The notes beneath the pieces were generated by a model. The model made no database searches and was not told the DNA's origin. It saw only the letters and a list, made by a program, of their open reading frames with translations. A stretch of DNA of 64,000 nt, from NCBI RefSeq assembly GCF_023278185.1, contig NZ_CP066356.1, positions 5,324,001 to 5,388,000 of the forward strand, written 5' to 3'. Of this stretch, positions 57,626 through 64,000 are shown one piece after another. Within the stretch, counting starts at the first letter, position 1. Every line of letters starts with the position of its first letter. Origin of the DNA: Bradyrhizobium elkanii USDA 76 (GTDB lineage: Bacteria > Pseudomonadota > Alphaproteobacteria > Rhizobiales > Xanthobacteraceae). The translations under genes and the position numbers were made by a program.

Positions 57626-57949
57626 TCATCGAGCTATCCGATCGCTCACGCGCACAAGCGAACCTTCTGCAGCAGGCCCTGAAGGAAACCGTGGGCCATT
57701 CGGCCGACGACCCTTTCCCCTCGACCGCGCGCGGGCGACGGACTGCGCGTCGGCATAGCTGGCGGCGACGATCGTCCCGTGCCTGCCGCCATCGAGTTTC
57801 AGGTCGGTCAGATAGACAAGGCCGCGCGACGTCAGCAGCGCCGCCTGCGCGTCGCTGAAGCGGCTCAATTCATCGCAGATATCAACGGTCTCGTCGGTCA
57901 CCGTGCTGCTCCTGGCAGCGCGCCCCCGGAGCGAGGCGCGCCTCTTCAT
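57626..57949 (-). pseudogene. Small gene of unknown function, probably frameshifted near its 3' end
   Basis: The frame from ATG 57949 gives MKRRASLRGRAARSSTVTDE, then DELSRFSDAQAALLTSRGLV and GTIVAASYADAQSV before turning into an Arg/Pro-rich stretch. In the frame one base on, the DNA instead reads ARGRGERVVGRMAHGFLQGL, then LQKVRLCA and TGA at 57646, with higher third-position GC. A single net base change in the run CGCGCGCGG near 57740 would explain it. AGGAG lies nine bases before the ATG, and a promoter-like pair with palindrome sits just upstream, so the gene was a real one. Its family is not known to me. Confidence 0.55.
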
Positions 57950-57965
57950 CCGGTATCACTCCTAT

Positions 57966-57989
57966 ACAAACCAACCGGATGGTTTGTAA
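57966..57989. promoter_or_regulatory. Perfect nine-base-arm palindrome, operator candidate
   Basis: TACAAACCA (57966-57974) and TGGTTTGTA (57981-57989) are exact reverse complements with a six-base spacer. On the minus strand it is flanked by TTTACA and TGTATA at about 16 bases, a promoter arrangement for the gene at 57949. The symmetry is typical of TetR operators. The divergent gene at 58100 may also be controlled. Confidence 0.65.
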
Positions 57990-58099
57990 ACAGACGAGAT
58001 GACGCAATCCGGCAGGTGCGGCCGGACGCATCATCGTGTCGGATCGGCGCGCGCACATTCGTCCTCGAAGCATCAGCCAGCATGCGGAGCACGCGAGCG

Positions 58100-58492
58100 A
58101 TGACAGAGCAGAAACACACGGCGGAAACCGAAATCAGGGCGCTCATCGATACCTGGACGGACGCCGTCCGCAGACGCGACTATCCAGGCATCTTCGCCCA
58201 TCACGATCCGGACATCGTGATGTTCGACGTTCCTCCGCCATTGCAGTCGCGCGGATTGGACGCGTACAGCAAGACGTGGGACCTGTTCTTCAGGTATCAC
58301 CGCCCCTCCTACGCCTTCGATATCGAGGAGATCGCGATCACGGCCGGCGATGATGTCGCCTTCGCGGTCGCGGTGATGCGGTGCGGGCCACCTGATGCCA
58401 CGTTCCAGTTCAGGCTGACGATCGGATTGCGCAAGGTCGCCGGCGAGTGGCGCGTCACGCACGAACACCATTCGGTGCCGGCGACGGAATAG
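58100..58492 (+). CDS. SnoaL-like / NTF2-fold protein
   Basis: A 130-residue soluble protein with the NTF2-like cone fold of SnoaL and ketosteroid-isomerase relatives: an N-terminal helix (ETEIRALIDTWTDAVRRRDY), the strand DIVMFDVPPPLQSRGLDAYS, and the closing VAGEWRVTHEHHSVPA. The double histidine near the end is common in this group. GGAG is 10 bases before the ATG; another ATG at 58082 is open. The reaction, if any, cannot be named. Confidence 0.85.
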   Translation: MTEQKHTAETEIRALIDTWTDAVRRRDYPGIFAHHDPDIVMFDVPPPLQSRGLDAYSKTWDLFFRYHRPSYAFDIEEIAITAGDDVAFAVAVMRCGPPDATFQFRLTIGLRKVAGEWRVTHEHHSVPATE

Positions 58493-58535
58493 AGCGTCTC
58501 GTGGTGGATCCGTTCGGCGAGCGGCTTTGCCCGCC

Positions 58536-59789
58536 CTAGGCCTTCTTCGCCGCCGTCGCGCGCCAGGCGATGGCGAGCGCGAGCAGCAGCAGCGCGCCGG
58601 CCAGATAGAACGGCGCGCCGGGCATCTTCGCCGGCACGTTGTCGCCGATGAAATAGGCGAAGGTCAGCGTGAACAGGAACGGGCCGATCAATTCCGACAT
58701 GCTCTGCACGCTCGATGTCGCGCCCTGCAACTGGCCCTGCTGGTCGGCGGCGACGAGCTGCGTCGTCAGCGCCTGCGTCGCAGCGCCCGAGAGGCCCCAC
58801 AGCGCCATCACGGGAATGCCGATCCAGAACAGCTGGCCTGATGGCGCGGCGCCGAAGATCACGAAGCCCAGGGCGCCGCAGACGAGGCCGAGGAACAGCG
58901 CGTTGCGCTCGCCGAGGCGCAGCACGATCGGGCCGATTGCCGCGCCCTGCACGATCATGCCGCAGACGCCGACCAGCGCCAGCGTCGCGCCGACGGTGCC
59001 GGTGTCCCAGCCATAGCGATAGGTGGCGTAGAGCACGAACACCGAGGGCAGCACGACATGCGCGAGCTGGCCGAAGAACGTCGCCAGCGACAGGCCGGCG
59101 AGCGTCCGGTTCGAGCGCAGGAAATGCAGCGCGCCGATCGGATTGGCGCTCTTCCATTTGAACGGCGCGCGCCGCTCCACGGGCAGCGATTCCGGCAGGA
59201 TGAACAGGCCATAGAGCCCGTTGACGAAGCTCAATCCCGCCGCCGCCCAGAACGGCAGCCGCGGATCGATCTCGCCGAGCAGGCCGCCCAGCGCCGGTCC
59301 GAGGATGAAGCCGGCGCCGAAGGCGACGCCGATCTTGCCGAACATCGCGGCGCGCTGCTCCGGCGCGGTGACGTCGGCGATATAGGCGAACACGGTCGAG
59401 ATGCTCGACGAGGTGATGCCCGAGATCGCCCGCCCGATGAACAGCCAGATCAGGTTCGGCGCCAGCGCCATCAGCACATAGTCGGCGGCGAGACCGAAAT
59501 TCGACAGCAGCACCACCGGCCGGCGGCCGAAGTGATCGGACAGCGCACCCAGGATCGGCGAGCAGACGAACTGCATCAAGGCCCAGATCGAGCCGAACAC
59601 GCCGAAGATGCGCGCCGCGTTGGCGGTGTCGTTGTCGACGAAGCCCTCGATCAACTTGGGCAGGATCGGGACGATGATCCCGAGCGCGAGCATGTCAAGC
59701 AGCAGGGTGATGAAGATGAAGACCGCCGCGCCGCTGCGCGGTTGCGACGTCGCCGTCGCATCATTCTCGTTTTGACGCGTTTTCTTCAC
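58536..59789 (-). CDS. MFS transporter of the TCR/Tet (drug:H+ antiporter) group
   Basis: A 12-helix major facilitator of 417 residues. Helix 1 (VFIFITLLLDMLALGIIVPI) and the loop 2-3 motif GALSDHFGRRPVVLLS are typical of TetA-type efflux pumps, and motif C, GFILGPALGGLLGE, marks an antiporter. The substrate is unknown. The only start in this frame is GTG 59789, which lies inside repeat B3, so the first residues KKTRQNE come from the repeat. A TAG precedes it in frame. It follows der by 40 bases. Confidence 0.88.
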   Translation of the reverse strand: MKKTRQNENDATATSQPRSGAAVFIFITLLLDMLALGIIVPILPKLIEGFVDNDTANAARIFGVFGSIWALMQFVCSPILGALSDHFGRRPVVLLSNFGLAADYVLMALAPNLIWLFIGRAISGITSSSISTVFAYIADVTAPEQRAAMFGKIGVAFGAGFILGPALGGLLGEIDPRLPFWAAAGLSFVNGLYGLFILPESLPVERRAPFKWKSANPIGALHFLRSNRTLAGLSLATFFGQLAHVVLPSVFVLYATYRYGWDTGTVGATLALVGVCGMIVQGAAIGPIVLRLGERNALFLGLVCGALGFVIFGAAPSGQLFWIGIPVMALWGLSGAATQALTTQLVAADQQGQLQGATSSVQSMSELIGPFLFTLTFAYFIGDNVPAKMPGAPFYLAGALLLLALAIAWRATAAKKA

Positions 59790-59823
59790 GCGAACCGGTA
59801 CCCACTTCGCTCGAAAACGCTAT
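59763..59823. repeat. Interspersed repeat, family B copy 3
   Basis: It reads ATTCTCGTTTTGACGCGTTT, TCTTCACGCGAACCGGTACC and CACTTCGCTCGAAAACGCTA, nearly identical to copy 1 at 28323. It overlaps the start codon of the MFS gene and ends seven bases before the der stop. Confidence 0.85.
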
Positions 59824-59829
59824 GCCCGC

Positions 59830-61212
59830 TCACGACGGCCGTTTGCGCTTGTGGGCGAACGGATTGGCCTTCTCGCGCAGCGTGATCCGGATCGGCGTGC
59901 CCGGCAGATCGAAGGTCTCGCGCAGCGAGTTGATGAGGTAGCGCAGATAGGATCGCGGGATCGCGTCGGCGCGCGAGCAGAACAGCACGAAGCTCGGCGG
60001 GCGCGCCTTCACTTGCGTGATGTAGTTCAGCTTCAGCCTGCGGCCCGAGACCGCCGGCGGCGGGTTGGCCTGGATCGCCTGCTCGAACCAGCGATTGAGC
60101 GCCGAGGTCGGCAAGCGCCGGTTCCAGACCGCATAGGCCTCCTGGATCGCCGTCATCAGGCGGTCGATGCCCTCGCCCATCAGGCCGGAGACGGCGACGA
60201 TCGGCGCGCCCTTGACCTGCGGCAGCCAGTGATCGGCATCGGTGCGCAGCTGAGAGATCTGGTTGGGCTTGCGCTCGACGAGGTCCCACTTGTTGACCGC
60301 GAGCACGATGGCGCGGCCTTCGCGCTCGATCAGGTCGGCGATGCGCAGGTCCTGCTCCTCGAATTTGTTCTGCGCGTCCATCATCATCACGACGACTTCG
60401 GCAAAGCGCACCGCGCGCAACGCGTCGGCGACCGAGAGCTTCTCCAGCTTCTCCTCGATCCGCGAGCGGCGGCGCAGGCCGGCGGTGTCGAACACCCGGA
60501 ACTGGCGGCCTTGCCAGGTGATCTCGACCGCGATGGAATCGCGCGTGGTGCCGGCCTCGGGACTGGTCAGCAGCCGCTCCTCGCCGAGCAGATGGTTGAT
60601 CAGCGTCGACTTGCCGGCATTCGGCCGGCCGACGATGGCGACGCGGATCGGGCGCTGCGCGGCCTCCTCCTCCGAGATGTCCTCGTCATCCTCGAGCTCG
60701 TCGTCTTCCTCCGGTGTCTCCGGCACCAGCGCGCTCAGCGCCTCGTGGAGGTCACCCATGCCCTCGCCATGCTCGGCCGAGATCTGGACGGGATCGCCGA
60801 GCCCGAGCGCGTAGGATTCCATCGCGCCGATCTCGCCATGCTTGCCCTCGGCCTTGTTGGCGACCAGCACCACCGGCTTGTTGGCCTTTCGCGCGAAGTC
60901 GGCGAAGGCACGGTCGGTCGGCGTCAGGCCGACGCGGGCGTCGATCACGAACATCAGGGCGTCGGCGAGCTCGATCGCGGTTTCGGTCTGCTCCTGCATC
61001 CGCGCCGTCAGCGAACCCTTGGCGCCTTCGTCCAGGCCCGCGGTGTCGATGATGGTGAAGTCGAGGTCGTAGAGCCTGGCCTGGCCCTCGCGGCGGTCAC
61101 GCGTCACGCCGGGCTCGTCGTCGACCAGCGCGAGCTTCTGGCCGACCAGCCGGTTGAACAGCGTCGACTTTCCGACATTGGGCCGGCCGATAATGGCGAT
61201 GGTAAAAGACAT
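59830..61212 (-). CDS. der: Ribosome-biogenesis GTPase Der (EngA)
   Basis: Two GTPase domains in tandem followed by a KH-like domain. Domain 1 has GRPNVGKST and DTAGLDEG with NKAEG; domain 2 has GRPNAGKST and [18 protein letters not shown] with NKWDLVE. The acidic linker ([17 protein letters not shown]) is longer than in E. coli. It has 460 residues. Der is essential for 50S maturation. It follows the lipoprotein gene by 52 bases. Confidence 0.97.
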   Translation of the reverse strand: MSFTIAIIGRPNVGKSTLFNRLVGQKLALVDDEPGVTRDRREGQARLYDLDFTIIDTAGLDEGAKGSLTARMQEQTETAIELADALMFVIDARVGLTPTDRAFADFARKANKPVVLVANKAEGKHGEIGAMESYALGLGDPVQISAEHGEGMGDLHEALSALVPETPEEDDELEDDEDISEEEAAQRPIRVAIVGRPNAGKSTLINHLLGEERLLTSPEAGTTRDSIAVEITWQGRQFRVFDTAGLRRRSRIEEKLEKLSVADALRAVRFAEVVVMMMDAQNKFEEQDLRIADLIEREGRAIVLAVNKWDLVERKPNQISQLRTDADHWLPQVKGAPIVAVSGLMGEGIDRLMTAIQEAYAVWNRRLPTSALNRWFEQAIQANPPPAVSGRRLKLNYITQVKARPPSFVLFCSRADAIPRSYLRYLINSLRETFDLPGTPIRITLREKANPFAHKRKRPS

Positions 61213-61264
61213 GGATCATCCAGGCGCCGCGTCGCGGCGCGCGTCAATGAATTGAAGCAGGAGC

Positions 61265-61822
61265 CTAGCGGCTAAATCCGCCGCTCGGTAGCGGTGCGGG
61301 GAAGGCGCCGCCGGATTGTTGCGTGGTCTGGGTCTGCTGGGCCGGCGCCGCGGGCTGCGCCTGCTGGTCGTCGGCGGGTGGCGCGGTGGTGCGGCGGCGG
61401 ACGATCTTCTTCGGCTTCGGCTCCGGCGGCAGCGCGGCGGGCGCGCCCTCCTCGGCTGCGGCATCGGGCGCAGCCGCCTGATCCGCGGCCGGCGCTGCCC
61501 TGCCCTTGGCGTGCTTCTTGGCGCCCTTCGGCGGCTCCGGCGGCGGGGCCGGCTGGGCGGCAGCGGCTGCCGCGGCGTTCTGCTGATCGATCTGTTCCTG
61601 CTGCGAGCCCTTGTACAGTTCCTTCGGCACGCCCTGCTCCAGGCCGGGCACGCCTTCGGGGAATACCGGCTTGCGGTCGCCCTGCAGCTTCTTCTTGCTA
61701 TCGAGGAAGTCGAGCAGGTCGCTCGGATCGAAATTGGACATGCCGCCACCGCCGCAACCCGCCAGCACGCTGCAAAGCGCTGTCAGAACTGCGGCTGCGA
61801 TCAGGCGTTGCGAGCGGCGCAT
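61265..61822 (-). CDS. Ala/Pro-rich lipoprotein, function unknown
   Basis: The lipoprotein signal ends in SVLAGCGGGG. After a short conserved-looking segment (MSNFDPSDLLDFLDSKKKLQ and FPEGVPGLEQGVP) the rest is Ala/Pro/Gln-rich low complexity. It has 185 residues from ATG 61822; a frame extension to 61900 starts inside repeat A5 and looks non-coding. Its position between the TPR protein and der suggests a link to envelope assembly, but nothing in the sequence proves it. Confidence 0.78.
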   Translation of the reverse strand: MRRSQRLIAAAVLTALCSVLAGCGGGGMSNFDPSDLLDFLDSKKKLQGDRKPVFPEGVPGLEQGVPKELYKGSQQEQIDQQNAAAAAAAQPAPPPEPPKGAKKHAKGRAAPAADQAAAPDAAAEEGAPAALPPEPKPKKIVRRRTTAPPADDQQAQPAAPAQQTQTTQQSGGAFPAPLPSGGFSR

Positions 61823-61856
61823 GGTCGATCTCTCACTCAAACTCGGGTTTTGTCGG

Positions 61857-61903
61857 GGCATGATCCGATCGGAAAACCGGTTCCCACTTTTCCGGATCAT
61901 GCC
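61857..61903. repeat. Interspersed palindromic repeat, family A (core arms only, copy 5)
   Basis: GGCATGATCCG (61857-61867) and CGGATCATGCC (61893-61903) are exact arms around a 25-base loop with GGAAAACCGG. It sits between the TPR gene and the lipoprotein gene, which are otherwise in operon arrangement. Confidence 0.75.
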
Positions 61904-61908
61904 TCAGG

Positions 61909-62565
61909 TCAGCTTTTCGCGACCGGCGGCAACAGTGCCTGCAGCGCCTCGGCGCGCGAGCGCATGCTCGGCGGCGTCTCGCCGTCATTGGCAATCTGGT
62001 CGAGCCACTGCCGCGCGGCGGTGGCATCGTTGGCGCGCCAGGCCGACAGCGCCAGCAGCTCGCGCGCGGAATGGCGGAACGTCGAGTCCTTCGCCGTTGC
62101 CGTCGCCTCGAGCCGTTGCAGCATGTTCGGATAGGTGGTGGTCTCCATCAGGATCTGCGCGGCGCGGATCCGCGCCAGGTCCTGCTCGGGACCGCCGACG
62201 CTGCGGTCGGCTGCGATCTCGTCATAGAGCTTCGCGGCAGCCGGCTGATCGCGGGTTGCGACCTCGGCGGCCATGCGCAGCCGCGCCAGGTTGCGGTAAC
62301 CCGACGGCGCCTTGGTGATGAGGGCGGCAAAGGCGGCCTCCGCCTCGGCGTGCTTGTTCTGATCGGACAGTTCGACCGCGCGGTCGAACGCCGCGCCGGC
62401 CTCGGCGGCCTTCCTGGCCTCGAGATACTGGTAACCGCGCCAGCCACCGACGCCCGCAACGATCAGGATCGCCAGGGCGATAATAAAGAGCGAGTACTTG
62501 TCCCACAGCTTCTTGAGCTGGTCGCGACGGACTTCCTCGTCGACTTCGTCAAATAATTCAGACAC
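61909..62565 (-). CDS. TPR-containing membrane-anchored protein (YfgM-like)
   Basis: A 218-residue protein with a short cytosolic N-terminus (MSELFDEVDEEVRRDQLKKL), one membrane helix (YSLFIIALAILIVAGVGGW) and a periplasmic TPR-like helical region. The opening matches the YfgM/ancillary SecYEG-associated family, whose gene is often upstream of bamB and der. No bamB-like propeller is present here; the lipoprotein occupies that place. A role in envelope chaperoning is inferred from the family. Confidence 0.85.
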   Translation of the reverse strand: MSELFDEVDEEVRRDQLKKLWDKYSLFIIALAILIVAGVGGWRGYQYLEARKAAEAGAAFDRAVELSDQNKHAEAEAAFAALITKAPSGYRNLARLRMAAEVATRDQPAAAKLYDEIAADRSVGGPEQDLARIRAAQILMETTTYPNMLQRLEATATAKDSTFRHSARELLALSAWRANDATAARQWLDQIANDGETPPSMRSRAEALQALLPPVAKS

Positions 62566-62740
62566 TTAAGGCTATCCCATCCCCTCGGGACCGCTGCCAT
62601 CGGTGAGGCCCAGCCCCTACCCGATCCCCACATCGCGGCGGCGTTACCCTAATGGTGTGGCGGAGGCAAGGCAAAGCGAGGCGGATCAAAGCGTTAACGG
62701 GGGACGTTTGCAGCGGGCCGCAACGGGACTGCGTGGCCTC

Positions 62741-62951
62741 CCTCTCCCGCTTGCGGGCAGGGCAATCGCATATGGAATGAACCGATTCTTCCGCGCCGTC
62801 ATGGCCGGGCTTGTCCCGGCCATCCACGTCTTGTCTTCGCGTGGAAACGAAGACTTGGATGCCCGGGACAAGCCCGGGCATGACGAGTTTGTGGGAACTC
62901 CGATTACCTCAAACGGCCATATGCGATTGCCCTGCCCGCAAGCGGGAGAGG
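62741..62951. repeat. Nested inverted repeat: 35-base outer arms around a family E element
   Basis: Outer arms at 62741-62775 and 62917-62951 are exact reverse complements over 35 bases (each contains CTCTCCCGCTTGCGGGCAGG in one orientation). Between them, 62797-62885 is a family E palindrome: CGTCATGGCCGGGCTTGTCC at the left and GGACAAGCCCGGGCATGACG at the right. The whole lies in the 422-base gap between the TPR gene and the acyl-CoA synthetase gene; no open frame of interest lies within. Confidence 0.9.
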
Positions 62952-62987
62952 TGCACCGAACTTGCGGATGGTACGTCCACGCCCTCG

Positions 62988-64000
62988 CTACGCGCCTACC
63001 GACGACAAGCTCTCCCTGATCTGGCGCTTGATCACCTTGCCATTGGCATTGCGCGGCAGCGGCTCTGATGTCAGCGCCATGGTCTCCGGCACCTTGTAGT
63101 CCGAGAGCCGCTCGGCGCACCAGGCGCGCAGGTTCTCCGCATTCACATCCGTGCGGGTCACGATCACGGCGTGCACGCGCTCGCCGAGCACCGGGCACGG
63201 TTTGGCGATGATCGCGCTCTCGACCACAGCGGGATGGCCGGCCAGAACGGACTCGACCTCGGCGGAATAGATCTTCAGGCCGCCGCGGTTGATCATGTCC
63301 TTTTGGCGGTCGAACACGCGGACGAAGTTCGCCGCATCGATCGAACCGAGATCGCCGGAATGCCAGAAGCCGGCCGTAAAACTCTCGGCGGTCGCCTTCG
63401 GATTGTTCCAGTAGCCCTTGATGACCGAGGCGCTGCGGATCCAGAGCTCGCCGATCTCGCCGCGCGGCAGTTCGCGGCCGTCGGCGCCCATCACGACGAT
63501 CTCGGCGCCGGGGCACGGCAGGCCGACGCTGTCGATATGGGCGGCGGTCAGTTCGCCCGGCATCAGCGTCGAGGGCGACGTGGTCTCGGTTGCGCCGTAG
63601 CAATTCGCAAGCTTCAGCCCGGGAATCTTGGCGTCGAGTTTTTCGATGGTCGCGACCGGCATCGGCGCGCCGCCGAAGCCGCCGATCCGCCAGCTCGACA
63701 GGTCGTAGCTGTCGAAATCCGGCTGCATCAGGCAGAGATTGTACATCGCCGGCACCATCACCGTGTAGGTGACGCGCTCGCGCGCCGCGACCTTCAGATA
63801 TTCCGAGGCCTTGAACTCCGGCATGATGATCAGCGCGCCGGCGCAGCGTGCCATCGTGGTGATGTTGGCGACCGCGCCGGTGACATGCGCGAGCGGCACC
63901 GCGGCGATCGAGCGATCGGCCCTGGTCAGCTTCAGGCACGAGGCGAACACCATCGAGGAGTGGACGATGTTGCAATGGGCGAGCATGGCGCCCTTCGGCC
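62988..64000 (-). CDS. Acyl-CoA synthetase / AMP-dependent ligase, C-terminal part (start lies beyond the window)
   Basis: A class I adenylate-forming enzyme cut by the window edge; 337 codons are present and the frame is open at 64000. The edge preserves PKGAMLAHCN, the end of the AMP-binding P-loop. Later motifs are NCYGATETTSPSTLMPGE, SGDLGSIDAANFVRVFDRQK, the hinge region INRGGLKIYSAEVE and the catalytic lysine in RNANGKVIKRQI. It probably activates a fatty or aromatic acid to its CoA ester. It is preceded downstream by the nested repeat. Confidence 0.93.
   Translation of the reverse strand, partial: PKGAMLAHCNIVHSSMVFASCLKLTRADRSIAAVPLAHVTGAVANITTMARCAGALIIMPEFKASEYLKVAARERVTYTVMVPAMYNLCLMQPDFDSYDLSSWRIGGFGGAPMPVATIEKLDAKIPGLKLANCYGATETTSPSTLMPGELTAAHIDSVGLPCPGAEIVVMGADGRELPRGEIGELWIRSASVIKGYWNNPKATAESFTAGFWHSGDLGSIDAANFVRVFDRQKDMINRGGLKIYSAEVESVLAGHPAVVESAIIAKPCPVLGERVHAVIVTRTDVNAENLRAWCAERLSDYKVPETMALTSEPLPRNANGKVIKRQIRESLSSVGA

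Overview
The window is an ordinary stretch of chromosome from a high-GC alphaproteobacterium, most likely Bradyrhizobium or a close relative in the Nitrobacteraceae. The inference rests on protein identities (HdaA, HolC, a fused-tail alanine racemase, S6/S18/L9 with a DUF2232 gene between), on gene order familiar from Rhizobiales, and on several interspersed palindromic repeat families of the kind that litter Bradyrhizobium intergenic DNA. No phage, plasmid, transposase, CRISPR array, rRNA or tRNA gene was seen.

Layout. 1-9 kb: the end of a cold-shock gene, purN-purM (minus), then pgsA, hdaA, ppk and ppx (plus), terC and ndk (minus). 9-14.6 kb: a small His/Gly/Trp-rich exported protein, an ABC-F ATPase, a lipoprotein, and pepA-holC (minus). 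15-23.7 kb: the envelope/cofactor run lptF-lptG-lptD-surA-pdxA-rsmA followed by a zinc alcohol dehydrogenase. 25-32 kb (minus): the fatty-acid cluster fabD-fabG-acpP-fabF, then mltG-yicC-gmk. 32.2-34 kb: a TetR regulator overlapping a membrane fatty-acid desaturase, with a palindromic operator on its promoter. 34-36.8 kb: rpsF-rpsR-DUF2232-rplI. 36.9-40.5 kb: a second TetR gene overlapping a thioesterase gene, a c-type cytochrome with a long disordered tail, and cyclopropane fatty acid synthase. 41-51.4 kb: dnaB, alr, xth, a TauE/SafE permease, two small exported unknowns, radA, cvpA, purF. 51.5-59.8 kb is the most variable part: SDR, NHL propeller, an orphan amino-acid-type binding protein, a DUF2147 gene broken by an in-frame amber codon, a DUF3313 lipoprotein, a third TetR gene, a probably frameshifted small gene behind a perfect palindrome, a SnoaL-like protein and a TetA-type MFS pump. 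59.8-64 kb (minus): der, a lipoprotein, a TPR membrane protein, and an acyl-CoA synthetase that runs off the window.

How the genes fit together. The dominant theme is envelope and membrane lipid: phosphatidylglycerol synthesis (pgsA), LPS export (lptFGD with the SurA chaperone), fatty-acid synthesis (fabDGF/acpP), lipid modification (desaturase, cyclopropane synthase, thioesterase, acyl-CoA synthetase) and peptidoglycan (mltG, alr). Replication and repair (hdaA, holC, dnaB, radA, xth), purine synthesis (purN, purM, purF, gmk, ndk) and polyphosphate metabolism (ppk, ppx) make up the rest.

I did not find a convincing new multi-gene system. The observations most worth checking are the amber-interrupted DUF2147 gene, the repeat element that supplies the start codon of the MFS gene, the TetR-desaturase operator overlapping its own -10 box, the nested inverted repeat at 62.7-62.95 kb, and several unannotated micro-ORFs and leader hairpins.
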